11,093 nt of DNA. Origin: JAXHUK01 sp034189725 (GTDB taxonomy: Bacteria; Chloroflexota; Dehalococcoidia; SZUA-161). Below are positions 1 to 6,604 of this stretch, piece by piece (positions within the stretch are counted from its first letter, which is position 1; each line of letters opens with the position of its first letter). A model generated the notes under the pieces. The model saw only the letters and a program-made list of their open reading frames with translations. It ran no database searches and was not told the DNA's origin. The stretch is from the NCBI GenBank assembly GCA_034189725.1, contig JAXHUK010000071.1, forward strand, positions 1 to 11,093, in the 5' to 3' direction. The position numbers and the translations under genes are program-made.

Positions 1-876
1 GTTGTCCGCTACCATGGTAGAGCCAACCGTGATCCCCAACAGAATCGTGACTATATTCATCAACTCGTTTTGAGCTGCTCCTGCCAATCGCTCCACGACT
101 CCACACTCCCTCATCAGATTCCCGAACATGAACATCCCGATGAGTGGTGCGGCACGGGGAACGAACAAACCACAGAGGATGATTGAAACAATCGGGAATA
201 TGATCTTGGTGCGTCGAGAGACCGGACGCTCAGCATAGGCCATCTTTATTTGCCTCTCCTTCTTGGTCGTGAGAAGCTTGATAACAGGGGGCTGTATAAT
301 GGGAACCAGTGCCATATACGAATAGCAAGCGACCACTACAGCGGAAAATATGTTGGGATCAGCCCCAAGCGCCTGCATCTTGGCAGCAACATATATCGTG
401 GTCGGACCTTCGGCACCTCCAATGATCGCCACCGACGCCGCTTCCTTGAGACCGAAATCAAACCAGGGGAGGAGACCAAGAGCAAGCGTACCAATTAGTG
501 CAACGAATACACCAAACTGAGCGGCCGCTCCCAGAAGGAATGTCGATGGCTTTGCCAGCAGAGGCTCAAAGTCAGTTAGCGCCCCCAATCCAAGAAAGAT
601 GAGCAACGGGATTATCCCATTGAACAGGGCATATTTATAAAAATAGTAGAGGAAGCCACTGGTCTCCGGTTCGGAAGCCACGACGATCGCCTCTCCCAAC
701 GGCAAGTTTGCCATGATAATTCCGATGCCGATCGGAATGAGGAGGAGAGGCTCCATGCGCTTACCTATACCCAGGTATATGAGCAATACTGCGATAAAGA
801 GCATCCCCAGCGTGCTGGGATTGTCAGCCAGAGCTTGAAAGCCCTCAAATATATTTGTAAGGTTCCCTAGATCCAT
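1..876 (-). CDS. oadB: Sodium-pumping decarboxylase beta subunit (OadB/GcdB/MmdB family), 3' end cut by window
   Basis: Integral membrane subunit of a biotin-dependent decarboxylase that couples decarboxylation of carboxybiotin to Na+ export across the cytoplasmic membrane. The frame is open for 292 codons from the ATG at 874-876 to the window edge. Family members are roughly 370-430 residues, so about 80 or more C-terminal residues lie outside. Visible family features: a hydrophobic N-terminus, the segment FLGLGALTDFEPLL, the signature block IIGGAEGPTTIYVA (residues 151-164), the block YMALVPIIQPPVIKLL (about 187-202), and NIVTILLGITVGS near the window end. In Klebsiella OadB the signature reads GGADGPT with an essential Asp; here residue 156 is Glu. 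The start lies 32 bases after the stop of the gamma-like gene, with GGGA a few bases upstream of the ATG, so the two are probably cotranscribed. The substrate (oxaloacetate, methylmalonyl-CoA, glutaconyl-CoA or malonate) cannot be read from this subunit. The symbol stands for the family only. Confidence 0.93.
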   Translation of the reverse strand, partial: MDLGNLTNIFEGFQALADNPSTLGMLFIAVLLIYLGIGKRMEPLLLIPIGIGIIMANLPLGEAIVVASEPETSGFLYYFYKYALFNGIIPLLIFLGLGALTDFEPLLAKPSTFLLGAAAQFGVFVALIGTLALGLLPWFDFGLKEAASVAIIGGAEGPTTIYVAAKMQALGADPNIFSAVVVACYSYMALVPIIQPPVIKLLTTKKERQIKMAYAERPVSRRTKIIFPIVSIILCGLFVPRAAPLIGMFMFGNLMRECGVVERLAGAAQNELMNIVTILLGITVGSTMVADN

Positions 877-908
877 TCTATTCCCAAAACTCCGATTCTA
901 CTTGACAT

Positions 909-1646
909 CTATTTCCCCCTACCGCTCCAACCTTTCCTATCCCAGTAACCACCCTGTACAGAAGAAGATGCCGAACGCCAGGCCAGCCCCCGCTGGGCAT
1001 CGCCTCTCACGGCATCAGAGCCCTTTTCAGTCTGTTTTGCGGAGATCAGTCCCTCCTCACCCAGGCTACCACGATACCCATACCCATCAACCATCATCTC
1101 TATCGTAGGTCCCGTAACATCGCCCACATCTACCTGGTGAACTATATCATTTATGACAATTTGCGATCCCGTGAATTCCTGGCCTCGTTCGCTCATATAT
1201 GCAGCTACTGCCAGCGCTATGGCAGCCACATCGGCAGTCCCCTGCGGTCTCATACCCTCCACCACCACCCGCTCTGAAATCACGCTCCCGCTGTAGCTAT
1301 CATTGTCCACCGCCACAGCTACTCCGGATTGCCCCCTGTCGCTAACCTCTATCTGGTACGATGTATCGTTTATCGTAATCTGCTGCCCGTGCAGCACCTT
1401 GCCTCTTTTTTTCAGGTAGGAGTTAAGTGCCATGGCGATTGTAGCGACTTCAAACGTGCCCCCGGGTTCCGCTCCTCTTCCAGCTACCCTCTCAACAGCC
1501 ACCCCACTCTCTATCCCCACACCCTCTAAAGCTTCTTCACCATCACGGAAAATTCTCTCTATAGCCAGCATCACAAACATGATAATGGTGAGCGTCACAA
1601 AAACCGTGACCATCCCGACAACACTAATTATCAGACCCTCTATCAT
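909..1646 (-). CDS. Gamma-like (OadG-type) subunit with N-terminal membrane anchor and duplicated module
   Basis: Probably the small anchor subunit of the same decarboxylase pump. The ATG at 1644-1646 gives 245 residues; an in-frame GTG at 1656-1658 would add four. The ATG is preferred because it puts MIEGLIISVVGM at the N-terminus, as in OadG proteins, with a weak AGG five bases upstream. Residues 5-31 form one hydrophobic helix (GMVTVFVTLTIIMFVML) followed by IERIF, the typical gamma-subunit start. Residues 66-122 and 139-195 are two copies of a 57-residue module, about 39% identical without gaps by hand count. Each has an Ala-rich helix (AIALAVAAY in copy two), then RG, then a strand containing INDxxxQ. 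The Ala-rich helix resembles the C-terminal part of OadG, and the INDxxxQ strand loosely resembles the start of a biotinyl-carrier domain. No AMKM biotinylation motif is present. The tail is rich in Gly, Arg, Ser and Trp. The membrane anchor and neighbour make the subunit assignment likely; the role of the modules is unknown. Confidence 0.72.
   Translation of the reverse strand: MIEGLIISVVGMVTVFVTLTIIMFVMLAIERIFRDGEEALEGVGIESGVAVERVAGRGAEPGGTFEVATIAMALNSYLKKRGKVLHGQQITINDTSYQIEVSDRGQSGVAVAVDNDSYSGSVISERVVVEGMRPQGTADVAAIALAVAAYMSERGQEFTGSQIVINDIVHQVDVGDVTGPTIEMMVDGYGYRGSLGEEGLISAKQTEKGSDAVRGDAQRGLAWRSASSSVQGGYWDRKGWSGRGK
1062..1451 (-). repeat. Internal tandem duplication within the gamma-like gene
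   Basis: Two copies of a 57-codon module lie at 1281-1451 (residues 66-122) and 1062-1232 (residues 139-195), separated by a 16-residue linker. By hand alignment 22 of 57 positions are identical without gaps, including Y77/Y150, RG 81-82/154-155, IND 92-94/165-167 and the YxGS near each end. The divergence indicates an old duplication rather than a recent tandem copy. Confidence 0.7.
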
Positions 1647-1688
1647 AGGTACCTGCACTAGCCCAGAAATTTAGCTACACAAAATAAG

Positions 1689-1717
1689 AAGTTAACACAA
1701 ATACGTCAGCTAGTCAA
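1689..1717 (-). promoter_or_regulatory. Candidate promoter for the decarboxylase operon
   Basis: On the minus strand, TTGACT (1712-1717, five of six to the -35 consensus) and TAACTT (1689-1694) are separated by 17 bases. A TG dinucleotide one base upstream of the -10 gives an extended -10. Transcription would start near 1682, leaving about 36 bases of leader before the ATG at 1646. The -10 itself is poor, so this is a position-supported guess. Confidence 0.4.
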
Positions 1718-1817
1718 CGATTTACACTGTTGTTTGCAAATTTTCTTTTTTTTATATCGGAAAAACTGATGCTTTCAACTATCATTACGTGAAAGAGTAT
1801 CAACAGGCAACATAATG

Positions 1818-1857
1818 CCCTCAATCCATGGGTATAGGTTTGAAAAGTCATTGAGGG
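1818..1857. repeat. Perfect 8-base inverted repeat in the intergenic region
   Basis: CCCTCAAT at 1818-1825 is the exact reverse complement of ATTGAGGG at 1850-1857, with 24 bases between. A related ATTGAG followed by CCCTC occurs again about 40 bases on. It could be an operator or a small hairpin. No T tract follows, so a terminator is unlikely. Confidence 0.4.
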
Positions 1858-2025
1858 TAAGCGCGTGGCTCGCATGAATTCAAAGAAGTCCTCGTTCATT
1901 GAGTGAGACACCCTCGGGAAGATACTCATGCCGATAGTACGGAGAATATATGCATCCGCTGAAAGATCAGAGTTACGGGGATGACCCTTCTTTGAAAGGG
2001 GAGGTACGGGACAATATTTTTGTTC

Positions 2026-2052
2026 TTGACATACGTGATTCTTCCATATATG
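2026..2052 (+). promoter_or_regulatory. Possible upstream plus-strand promoter
   Basis: A perfect TTGACA at 2026-2031 is followed after 15 bases by TATATG at 2047-2052. The spacing is shorter than usual. If active it would make a transcript that reads through the palindromic repeat into dnaE, about 200 bases downstream, giving a second, leadered dnaE mRNA. Confidence 0.22.
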
Positions 2053-2131
2053 CGAGCACTGCGAAGCAATCTCGTTGTTTTCCCGTTTTGAGACTATATG
2101 ATTGCTTCGTCGCTACGCTCCTCGCAACGAC
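2051..2131. repeat. Dispersed-type palindromic repeat (GCGAAGCAATC family)
   Basis: CGAAGCAATC at 2062-2071 pairs exactly with GATTGCTTCG starting at 2100, and the outer TGCGAG (2051-2056) pairs with CTCGCA (2121-2126). The right arm carries extra bases (CGTCGCTACGCTCCTCGC), so the hairpin is imperfect. Sequences of the type ATTGCGAGGAGCGTAGCGACGAAGCAATC are, from general knowledge, scattered through intergenic regions of many bacterial genomes, including some Chloroflexota. It is non-coding and probably a small mobile or extragenic palindromic element. It contains no transposase. Confidence 0.6.
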
Positions 2132-2239
2132 ACTGTAAACCTTTGCCACACACCGCAGATCAAAGTGATGAACGCCACCGTTGTCTGCCAGTACCCAGCG
2201 GAATTGGCATAAAAAAACCTCGCTGCTACCAAACACCCG

Positions 2240-2248
2240 TGATATAAT
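2240..2248 (+). promoter_or_regulatory. Extended -10 promoter of dnaE
   Basis: TGATATAAT is a perfect extended -10 (TGn plus TATAAT at 2243-2248). No good -35 is found 16-18 bases upstream, which extended -10 promoters can tolerate. Transcription should start near 2255, at most about three bases before the ATG at 2258, so the mRNA would have essentially no leader. Confidence 0.6.
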
Positions 2249-2257
2249 AGCACTGGT

Positions 2258-5200
2258 ATGTTCTGCCACCTCCACGTTCACACTGAATACAGCCTCCTTG
2301 ATGGCATGTGCCGCATTCCCAACCTTATTAGCAAGGCCAAGGAACTAGGTATGGATAGCCTTGCAATTACCGATCATGGGGTGCTTCACGGCATCGTCAC
2401 CTTTTATCGCCAGGCGAAGGAGGCAGGAATAAAACCCATCATCGGCTGTGAAGTCTATGTTGCGCCCAAAGAAAGGCAAAGCAAGCTCGCATCTGAAAAG
2501 AGCCCATATCACCTGGTCCTGCTGGCAAAAAATGACGTGGGGTACCACAACCTGCTCAAACTCGCTACCACGGCGCAACTTGAGGGCTTTTATTATAAGC
2601 CACGCGTAGATAAGGAACTGCTATCACAGCACAGTGAAGGCCTGATCGCATTATCTGCTTGCCCCAATGGTGAACTGGGGCGCTTAATCCTCGAGGATCG
2701 CCTCGAAGACGCTGAGCGTGCTGCTCTATGGTACAAAGAGGTCTTTGGTGATTTTTACCTCGAACTCCAATACCACGACATCCCGGATCTCACCAGGATA
2801 AACAGAGAACTGGTTGCCATGAGCCACAAACTGGGCCTGCCACTTGTGGCTACCAATGATGTGCATTATGTAAACAAAGACGACGCCTATGCTCATGACA
2901 TACTGTTGTGCATACAAACCAATAACACCATCTATAACGAGAAACGCCCCAAGATGGCCGACGACTCGTTCTATCTGAAAAGCCCTCAGGAAATGGCAGT
3001 GCTCTTCGCTGAACTCCCCGAGGCTATATCCAACACTGAGCGCATTTCCGAGTTATGTCACCTGCACCTTGATTTTGCTCGCCTTCACCTCCCCGAAATC
3101 GAGCTGCCTCCAGGGCAGCCGGCTGATGAATATCTCGCCGATCTTGCAAATCGGGGCTTTTCTAAACACTACCCTGAATTGCCGCACCAGGCCCGCGAAC
3201 GGCTGAATTACGAATTAGAGGTAATTAAAAAAACCGAGTTCGCCAACTATTTCCTGGTCGTCTGGGACCTCATCTCCTTCGTTCGTGAACAAAACATCCT
3301 GTTCGGTGTTCGTGGCAGCGCCGCTGCCAGCATCGTCCTTTATTGCCTGGGCATCACCGATATCGACCCCCTCGCCCACAAACTGGTATTCGAGCGCTTC
3401 CTGAATGTAGAGCGTAAGGAGATGCCTGATATCGATCTCGATTTCCAGGACGATCGCCGCGACGAGGCCATAAACTACGTCGCTCAAAAATACGGCCTTG
3501 AACACGTAGCTCAGATAATCACATTCGGCACCATGGGAGCTCGCGCAGCAATCAGGGATGTCGGTAGAGCCCTGGGTATGCCCTACAGTGATGTCGATCA
3601 GGTAGCACGCCAGATCCCTCCGATGTCGGCCACATTCGAAGAGGCTCTCGAGGCCAACGTCGACCTTCGTAATAGCTACCACGCTACCACCACGATCAAG
3701 CACCTCATCGATACCGCAAGCAAACTGGAGGGCGTAGCTCGTCACGCCTCTACCCATGCTGCCGGAGTCGTTATTTCAAATGAACCGCTGATCAATCATG
3801 TGCCACTACAACGACCCAGCAAAAACGATGAACAGGGCATAACCATGACCCAACTCGCCATGGACGACATCGCGCAAATCGGCCTCCTGAAGATGGACTT
3901 CCTGGGGCTGGCAAACCTCACAATACTTGAAAAGGCAAGGCAGACTATCAGCAAGAGTCGCGGCATCAACATAGACCTTCACAGTATACCGCTCGACGAT
4001 AGCAAAACCTTTGACCTCCTCTCCGCCGGAGAGACAACCGGGGTCTTCCAGCTAGAGGGCACGGCGATGCGCCGCTTCATAAAAGAGCTCAAACCAACAT
4101 GTTTCGGTGATATCGCCGCCATGGTAGCCCTCTATCGGCCTGGACCAAAGCAGCATATTCCCACATTCATCAGGGCAAAACATGGACTGGAACCCATTCA
4201 CTTTCCTCACCCTACATTAAGCGAGATCCTGGAAGAAACATACGGCGTCATCGTCTATCAGGACCAGGTGCTCCTCATCGTACAAGCATTTGCCGGCTAC
4301 AGCCTGGGCGAGGCCGACATCGTGCGCAAGGCGATGGGAAAGAAGATCCCCGAGGTGATGAAAAAAGAGCAGCAACGTTTCCTCGACGGCGCAATCGCCA
4401 AAGGATTCACAAAAAAGTTGGCAAAGCAAGTGTGGGCGTTAATCGAGCCTTTTGCTGGCTACGCATTCAACAAAGCCCATAGCGTAAGCTATGCGATGAT
4501 CGCCTATCAGACCGCCCATCTCAAAGCAAACTACCCAACGGAATTCATGTCGGCTCTCCTGACCATACACATGGGGCAACCTGAGAAAATTGCTACTGCC
4601 ATCACTGAATGCCAGCGGCTGGGTATCGAGGTGCTGCCGCCCGATATTAACAAAAGTGAAGAGGTATTCACCATCGAACAAAACGGACCGGGAGCAGAAG
4701 CAATTCGCTTTGGACTGGCTGCAATCAAGAACGTCGGCGTCTCTGCCATCAGGCCAATCTTTACCAGCCGCGAACAGGACCGTCCATTCATATCAATTGA
4801 TGACTTATGCCACCGAGCCGACCTCAAGAATATGAATAAACGCGCATTAGAAAGCCTGATCAAAGTCGGTGCATTAGATTCCCTGGGAAATCGCGGCAGC
4901 CTTCTGGCCGGTATCGATCGTATCTTATCACTGGCGCAAACAGAGCAACGCCTCAAGGAAGCAGGGCAATCTACCATGTTCGATTTCTTTGGACAAAGCG
5001 TAGACGTACCCCTGCCGGGACTCGACCTGCCCCAGATAGATATCCCCGCTAAAGAGCAGTTGTTATGGGAGAAAGAACTGCTAGGGGTGTATTTTTCTGA
5101 ACACCCCTTCTCACTGGCATCCAAACGGCTGTCTTCCGAAGTCGATGTGCTCTGCGGTCAGATTAATGACGAAATGATAGGACAGACTATTATCACGGCA

Positions 5201-5731
5201 GGAATAGTTACCGCAGTTCGCCAACTCTCGACAAAGGATAGACGAGCCTTTATCAGCGCTGTTCTGGAAGACTTCGGCGGAAATGTTGAAGTCACCGCCT
5301 GGCCTGATATCTACGAACGCACCAGGGGTCTCTGGCAGGAGGGTAACACCCTCCTGGTCAAGGGCACTGTAAAAAAGAGGGGGGAACGCATTCAAATAAC
5401 CTGCCTGGGCGCATCTTTATATCAACCAGGCAAAGAGCATGAAAACGAGGAGCCTACCGAGGAATCAACGCCATCGAACACGAGCCACGGTCGTCGGCGG
5501 TTACAAATCAAGCTCCCCTCCTCAGGAGATACCAACACCGACATTTCTTGTCTAAGGCAACTCTTTGACACACTACGGGAGTTCCCCGGTGAAGACCAGG
5601 TTCTTCTCTTTATTCATAGCAACGAGGGAGTTACCAAACTCGAAGTGCCCGACCTGACTACCGACTATTGCCCTGAGCTTCACCGCCAGCTGGTTGAACT
5701 CATTCCGGAGCAAAACCTGGTTGTAAAATAA
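2258..5731 (+). CDS. dnaE: DNA polymerase III alpha subunit
   Basis: Replicative C-family DNA polymerase catalytic subunit, 1157 residues, the usual length for DnaE (E. coli 1160). The N-terminal PHP domain (about 1-210) opens with HLHVHTEYSLLDG and keeps what look like all nine metal ligands: H6, H8, D15, H40, E65, H85, C135, D201 and H203. The polymerase core includes GVRGSAAAS (about residues 351-359), the aspartates of PDIDLDF (D391 and D393) and D547 in MDFLGLANLT, matching the E. coli catalytic triad D401, D403, D555. Helix-hairpin-helix-like sequence lies around 845-880. QSTMF at 904-908 fits the internal beta-clamp binding motif (QADMF in E. coli). An OB fold follows at about 975-1050, then a divergent C-terminal domain. 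The ATG at 2258 starts directly at the PHP motif, so no upstream start is needed. There is no evident Shine-Dalgarno, in keeping with a leaderless message. It stands apart from the other genes, converging on ogt. Confidence 0.98.
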   Translation: MFCHLHVHTEYSLLDGMCRIPNLISKAKELGMDSLAITDHGVLHGIVTFYRQAKEAGIKPIIGCEVYVAPKERQSKLASEKSPYHLVLLAKNDVGYHNLLKLATTAQLEGFYYKPRVDKELLSQHSEGLIALSACPNGELGRLILEDRLEDAERAALWYKEVFGDFYLELQYHDIPDLTRINRELVAMSHKLGLPLVATNDVHYVNKDDAYAHDILLCIQTNNTIYNEKRPKMADDSFYLKSPQEMAVLFAELPEAISNTERISELCHLHLDFARLHLPEIELPPGQPADEYLADLANRGFSKHYPELPHQARERLNYELEVIKKTEFANYFLVVWDLISFVREQNILFGVRGSAAASIVLYCLGITDIDPLAHKLVFERFLNVERKEMPDIDLDFQDDRRDEAINYVAQKYGLEHVAQIITFGTMGARAAIRDVGRALGMPYSDVDQVARQIPPMSATFEEALEANVDLRNSYHATTTIKHLIDTASKLEGVARHASTHAAGVVISNEPLINHVPLQRPSKNDEQGITMTQLAMDDIAQIGLLKMDFLGLANLTILEKARQTISKSRGINIDLHSIPLDDSKTFDLLSAGETTGVFQLEGTAMRRFIKELKPTCFGDIAAMVALYRPGPKQHIPTFIRAKHGLEPIHFPHPTLSEILEETYGVIVYQDQVLLIVQAFAGYSLGEADIVRKAMGKKIPEVMKKEQQRFLDGAIAKGFTKKLAKQVWALIEPFAGYAFNKAHSVSYAMIAYQTAHLKANYPTEFMSALLTIHMGQPEKIATAITECQRLGIEVLPPDINKSEEVFTIEQNGPGAEAIRFGLAAIKNVGVSAIRPIFTSREQDRPFISIDDLCHRADLKNMNKRALESLIKVGALDSLGNRGSLLAGIDRILSLAQTEQRLKEAGQSTMFDFFGQSVDVPLPGLDLPQIDIPAKEQLLWEKELLGVYFSEHPFSLASKRLSSEVDVLCGQINDEMIGQTIITAGIVTAVRQLSTKDRRAFISAVLEDFGGNVEVTAWPDIYERTRGLWQEGNTLLVKGTVKKRGERIQITCLGASLYQPGKEHENEEPTEESTPSNTSHGRRRLQIKLPSSGDTNTDISCLRQLFDTLREFPGEDQVLLFIHSNEGVTKLEVPDLTTDYCPELHRQLVELIPEQNLVVK

Positions 5732-5747
5732 TAGCAGCCACTCACCA

Positions 5748-5782
5748 CAGAGCATGTCGCGTGATCTCTGGTTGATATTTTT
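5748..5782 (+). terminator. Possible terminator after dnaE
   Basis: Seventeen bases past the dnaE stop, CAGAGCATG (5748-5756) can pair with CGTG (5760-5763) and CTCTG (5766-5770), with one G-U pair and a two-base bulge, around a three-base loop. A TTTTT run lies at 5778-5782, seven bases after the stem. The gap to the T run and the bulge make it a weak candidate. Confidence 0.33.
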
Positions 5783-5812
5783 CCCCTGACCGGAAGCCCC
5801 TCAAATAAACCA

Positions 5813-6307
5813 TCAACCGATACCAGCTTCCAGTTCAAGAAGGCGCTTCTTCATCTCAACACCGCCGCTAAATCCACCAAGACTACCGCCGCTGGTCAGA
5901 ACCCGATGGCAGGGCACAATGATCGAGAAAGGATTACGAGCGAGCGCCCCACCTACCGCTCGATATGCCCGTGGGTTCCCAATTCGCTCAGCCACCCAGG
6001 AATAGCTTCTTACCTCCCCATAAGGGATACCACGGGTCGTGTCCCAGACACGTTTTTGAAAATCCGTAGCCTCATCGAAGTCCAATCTATCGTCAAACAC
6101 TACCCTCTCGCCTTCGAAATACCTCTGCAGTCTTTGAGGAAGGTCAGCGAATGCGCCAGCATCCTCAATGGCATCGACTGCGATATCTCTGAGTCCAGTA
6201 ACCGCAGCCTCACGTGTTGGTTGAGGTAGCACAATACTGCGAAGTCCCTTATCAGACCCACATACAGTTACCCAGCCGAATTTAGTGCTCACAACAGTAT
6301 AGTTCAT
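5813..6307 (-). CDS. ogt: Methylated-DNA--[protein]-cysteine S-methyltransferase (O6-alkylguanine-DNA alkyltransferase)
   Basis: Suicidal DNA repair protein that moves the alkyl group from O6-alkylguanine (and O4-alkylthymine) to its own cysteine. The 164-residue product has the Ogt layout: an N-terminal ribonuclease H-like region (MNYTVVSTKFGWVTV), then the DNA-binding domain with FQKRVWDTTRGIPYGEVRSY, the helix RAYRAVGGALARNP and the active site IIVPCHRVL with nucleophile C133, followed by LGGFSGGVEMKKRLLELE. The hinge position that is often Asn (AVGN) is Gly here, a common variant. The frame extends upstream to an ATG at 6322 and a TTG at 6352. The TTG lies just upstream of the likely -10 box and so outside the transcript; 6307 is chosen because it matches usual family N-termini, though 6322 remains possible. 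The gene converges on dnaE and diverges from recA. No Ada-type N-terminal regulatory domain is present. Confidence 0.93.
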   Translation of the reverse strand: MNYTVVSTKFGWVTVCGSDKGLRSIVLPQPTREAAVTGLRDIAVDAIEDAGAFADLPQRLQRYFEGERVVFDDRLDFDEATDFQKRVWDTTRGIPYGEVRSYSWVAERIGNPRAYRAVGGALARNPFSIIVPCHRVLTSGGSLGGFSGGVEMKKRLLELEAGIG

Positions 6308-6340
6308 ATTCAAACCACGCATCACAGAATTAACAGTTCG

Positions 6341-6369
6341 ACTATAATCCAAACCGATAAAGTCTGCAA
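6341..6369 (-). promoter_or_regulatory. Candidate ogt promoter
   Basis: On the minus strand TTGCAG (6364-6369) and TATAGT (6341-6346, five of six) are exactly 17 bases apart. The start would fall near 6334, giving a leader of about 27 bases to the ATG at 6307, or about 12 to that at 6322. This argues against translation from the TTG at 6352. Confidence 0.42.
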
Positions 6370-6508
6370 TGTGCCATAAGTTATGTCAACCAATACCTGT
6401 AATGCCATCCTTTTGCATTCTTTTCTGTCTGCGGAATCCACCGAAGGCCTTGCCTTGCTTCCTCACCCAAGAGATACAGGCATTCTATTAACTAGCATTA
6501 AACTACTA

Positions 6509-6537
6509 TTGTTTTTACCAGTTGAATATGCTATTAT
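6509..6537 (+). promoter_or_regulatory. Candidate recA promoter
   Basis: TTGTTT (6509-6514) and TATTAT (6532-6537, five of six) are spaced by 17 bases, and TGC directly before TATTAT gives an extended -10. Transcription would start near 6544, leaving about 60 bases of leader. I found neither an E. coli-type (CTGT-N8-ACAG) nor a Bacillus-type (GAAC-N4-GTTC) LexA box around it. Confidence 0.45.
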
Positions 6538-6588
6538 GTCTTCTATATGGCTGGAAAAGGATCGTATAGGAAAAGGAGTGGCTGATTC

Positions 6589-6595
6589 AAAGGAG
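6589..6595 (+). promoter_or_regulatory. Ribosome binding site fixing the recA start
   Basis: AAAGGAG lies nine bases before the ATG at 6605. It supports that ATG over the long in-frame upstream extension, which is open back to 6383 but has no RecA-like sequence. A GTG at 6578, with AGGA six bases upstream, is a weaker alternative that would add nine residues. Confidence 0.6.
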
Positions 6596-6604
6596 TCAGG
6601 ATAC

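Larger units (their letters stand above)
1659..2257. other. Gene-free region between the divergent decarboxylase operon and dnaE
   Basis: About 600 bases with no convincing gene on either strand. The short open frames here lack family features and ribosome binding sites, and two of them translate repeat DNA. The stretch holds the decarboxylase promoter at the left, an AT-rich tract with a run of T at about 1743-1753, an 8-base inverted repeat at 1818-1857, a promoter-like TTGACA at 2026-2031, a dispersed-type palindrome at 2051-2131, and the dnaE promoter at the right end. Confidence 0.6.

Noticed and set aside
250..498. Plus-strand open frame of 82 codons inside the beta-subunit gene
   Set aside because: It is antisense to a clear membrane protein gene (residues about 127-209) and has no protein-like features of its own.
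1714..1929. Minus-strand open frame of 71 codons between the decarboxylase operon and dnaE
   Set aside because: No ribosome binding site, no recognisable domain, unusual composition, and it covers the candidate operon promoter.
1973..2281. Minus-strand open frame of 102 codons upstream of and overlapping the dnaE start
   Set aside because: It translates the palindromic repeat (ARSVATKQS pattern), has no family features, and overlaps the dnaE start.
3215..3757. Minus-strand open frame of 180 codons inside dnaE
   Set aside because: Long only because of codon bias in the opposite strand; dnaE is continuous and conserved across this span.
6308..6352. Upstream TTG start for ogt adding 15 residues
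   Set aside because: The TTG lies upstream of the probable -10 box (6341-6346), so it would not be in the mRNA, and no ribosome binding site precedes it.
6383..6604. In-frame N-terminal extension of recA by 74 codons
   Set aside because: No RecA homologue has such sequence, it crosses the likely recA promoter, and a good ribosome binding site precedes the ATG at 6605.
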